7,793 nt of DNA from Cyanobacteriota bacterium (lineage in GTDB: Bacteria > Cyanobacteriota > Cyanobacteriia > PCC-6307 > Cyanobiaceae): contig CANHSW010000095.1 in the NCBI GenBank assembly GCA_947463165.1, positions 1 to 7,793 on the forward strand. Reading direction: 5' to 3'. The notes under the pieces were generated by a model. The model saw only the letters and a list, made by a program, of their open reading frames with translations. It made no database searches and was not told the DNA's origin. Of this stretch, positions 6,820 through 7,793 are shown one piece after another (position 1 is the first letter of the stretch; the number at the start of each line of letters is the position of its first letter). The position numbers and the translations under genes were made by a program.

Positions 6820-7793
6820 TTATGCTTTTAATGCCAAGCTTGATAAACCACAACTAAACTGATTTCGAAAATCTCTACTTTGTAGCCTGTCCACTTGCTG
6901 CTGCCAGTCTAACCAGCACTGCCGCTGCTGCCGCTTGATTTCCGCTCGCAAAGTGGGAAGTTTCTTGAGTTTTACTGGCATTTTATGGTCGGCAAGGATT
7001 AACTCAAGCACTCCCAGATCATGCAGATCCCCCAGGATACCCTGGACATTTCTTAACTGGGCAATCCCATCTTGAATTTTTGAATCCAGCCATGGTTCCA
7101 GATTCTCCAGAGCATAGCGGGCATTCTTGATCAGCTTGCGTAATGAGTGTAGCTCTTCTGCACTATAATCATCGGCCTGCCAGCCACGATGTAAAAACAA
7201 AACACCGGTGAATGGTGCATGCAACTCATAGAGCCAATAGTCAATGGCTTGATCGCCCAGCCTTGTAAAGCGGGGACTATCCTGCCAGCGATGCAGTCGT
7301 GCCAGGATTTTGAGATAGTTTGGACTGCGCAAGGCGTCCACCAGCAGGTCAAAAGCTTGATTGCGCTGACGGCCCAGCCGCTTCATGGCTGCTTCCATGC
7401 CTTGCCGCTCGTCTGCGGGCAGTAGCGGCAGCAGTTGCCGTTCCAAGCGCTCGCTCAGCACATCCAGGTCGCGGGTGAGGCTGGTGCGCCGAGCCACTGC
7501 AGCGATACGGTCCGTATCCACAGATTCGGGCAAAGCCAAGGCCGGCATGAATTGATGGAGAATTGTTCTTAGCCTGCGCAAGCTAACCCTTAGTTGGTGT
7601 AGTGATTCGGGATCCTCGTCTGCCAGAACCTTGGGTTGTAATTTGCCTAGACGTTTAACTTGCACCTGGATGAGCCCTAAGGCGTAGGTGCCAATGCAGA
7701 GTGATGATTGGTTTGGCAGCCCATTGAGTTTGAGCTCTCTGCTGATTTCAGCCAGCTCTTGACCAGAAATCAGGGTCTCGTGCCGCCCTGCCA
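6820..7793 (-). CDS. CHAD-domain protein, 5' end beyond the window
   Basis: The frame is open from the right edge to a stop at 6820-6822. A GTG at 7665 could start a shorter form, but the frame continues in full agreement with the family upstream of it (GTYALGLIQVQVKRLGKLQP), so the gene is incomplete at its 5' end; the visible part is about 323 residues. CHAD (conserved histidine alpha-helical) domains are helical bundles that bind polyphosphate. The diagnostic helices are visible: DPESLHQLRVSLRRLRTIL with basic residues and His, the later ELHSLRKLIKNARYALENLE, and LGDLHDLGVLEL near the end. No CYTH triphosphatase domain is visible; one could lie upstream of the edge. GC is lower than in its neighbours: hand counts of three 60-base lines gave 42-52%. 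No membrane segment is seen. It converges on por. Confidence 0.88.
   Translation of the reverse strand, partial: AGRHETLISGQELAEISRELKLNGLPNQSSLCIGTYALGLIQVQVKRLGKLQPKVLADEDPESLHQLRVSLRRLRTILHQFMPALALPESVDTDRIAAVARRTSLTRDLDVLSERLERQLLPLLPADERQGMEAAMKRLGRQRNQAFDLLVDALRSPNYLKILARLHRWQDSPRFTRLGDQAIDYWLYELHAPFTGVLFLHRGWQADDYSAEELHSLRKLIKNARYALENLEPWLDSKIQDGIAQLRNVQGILGDLHDLGVLELILADHKMPVKLKKLPTLRAEIKRQQRQCWLDWQQQVDRLQSRDFRNQFSCGLSSLALKA

Overview
The window looks like chromosomal DNA of a picocyanobacterium of the Synechococcus/Cyanobium type. It carries psaM (photosystem I subunit XII), por (light-dependent protochlorophyllide oxidoreductase) and a gene for a CRR6-type NdhI maturation factor, so the host does oxygenic photosynthesis and has an NDH-1 complex. 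Most of the sequence is GC-rich: two 60-base lines counted by hand gave about 73% (1201-1260) and 60% (6241-6300). Genus and species cannot be fixed from the sequence alone.

Layout from left to right: trpF (-, tryptophan synthesis) is divergent from a site-2-type M50 metalloprotease gene (+). That gene converges on a lipoate-protein ligase/octanoyltransferase-family gene (-), which is divergent from a TauE/SafE-family membrane transporter gene (+). The transporter gene converges on the CRR6-like gene (-), with a clear intrinsic terminator between them. The CRR6-like gene is divergent from psaM (+). A stretch of about 450 bases without a gene follows, then a small membrane/coiled-coil protein of unknown function (+) that ends just ahead of por (+). 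Por converges on a CHAD-domain gene (-) that runs off the right edge. Strand changes at almost every step, so most genes appear to be single transcription units; only the small membrane protein and por look like a pair.

Functionally, psaM, por and CRR6 concern assembly of the photosynthetic apparatus (photosystem I, chlorophyll supply, NDH-1). TrpF, the lipoyl-attachment enzyme, the protease and the transporter are ordinary housekeeping functions. No phage, CRISPR, toxin-antitoxin or defence system is visible, and no complete new system was found.

The most unusual structure is around the lipoate-ligase gene. A tandem repeat with a 15-base period, kept in codon phase, forms an insert of pentapeptides just before the predicted catalytic lysine. 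A second 15-base-period repeat lies just past the 3' end of the gene and, read in the protease frame beyond its stop codon, gives pentapeptides of similar pattern. A 30-base duplication lies just upstream of the start. The other notable point is the right edge: por is followed not by the chlL-chlB-chlN genes often found there in marine picocyanobacteria, but by a CHAD gene of clearly lower GC content, which suggests a rearrangement or insertion boundary.
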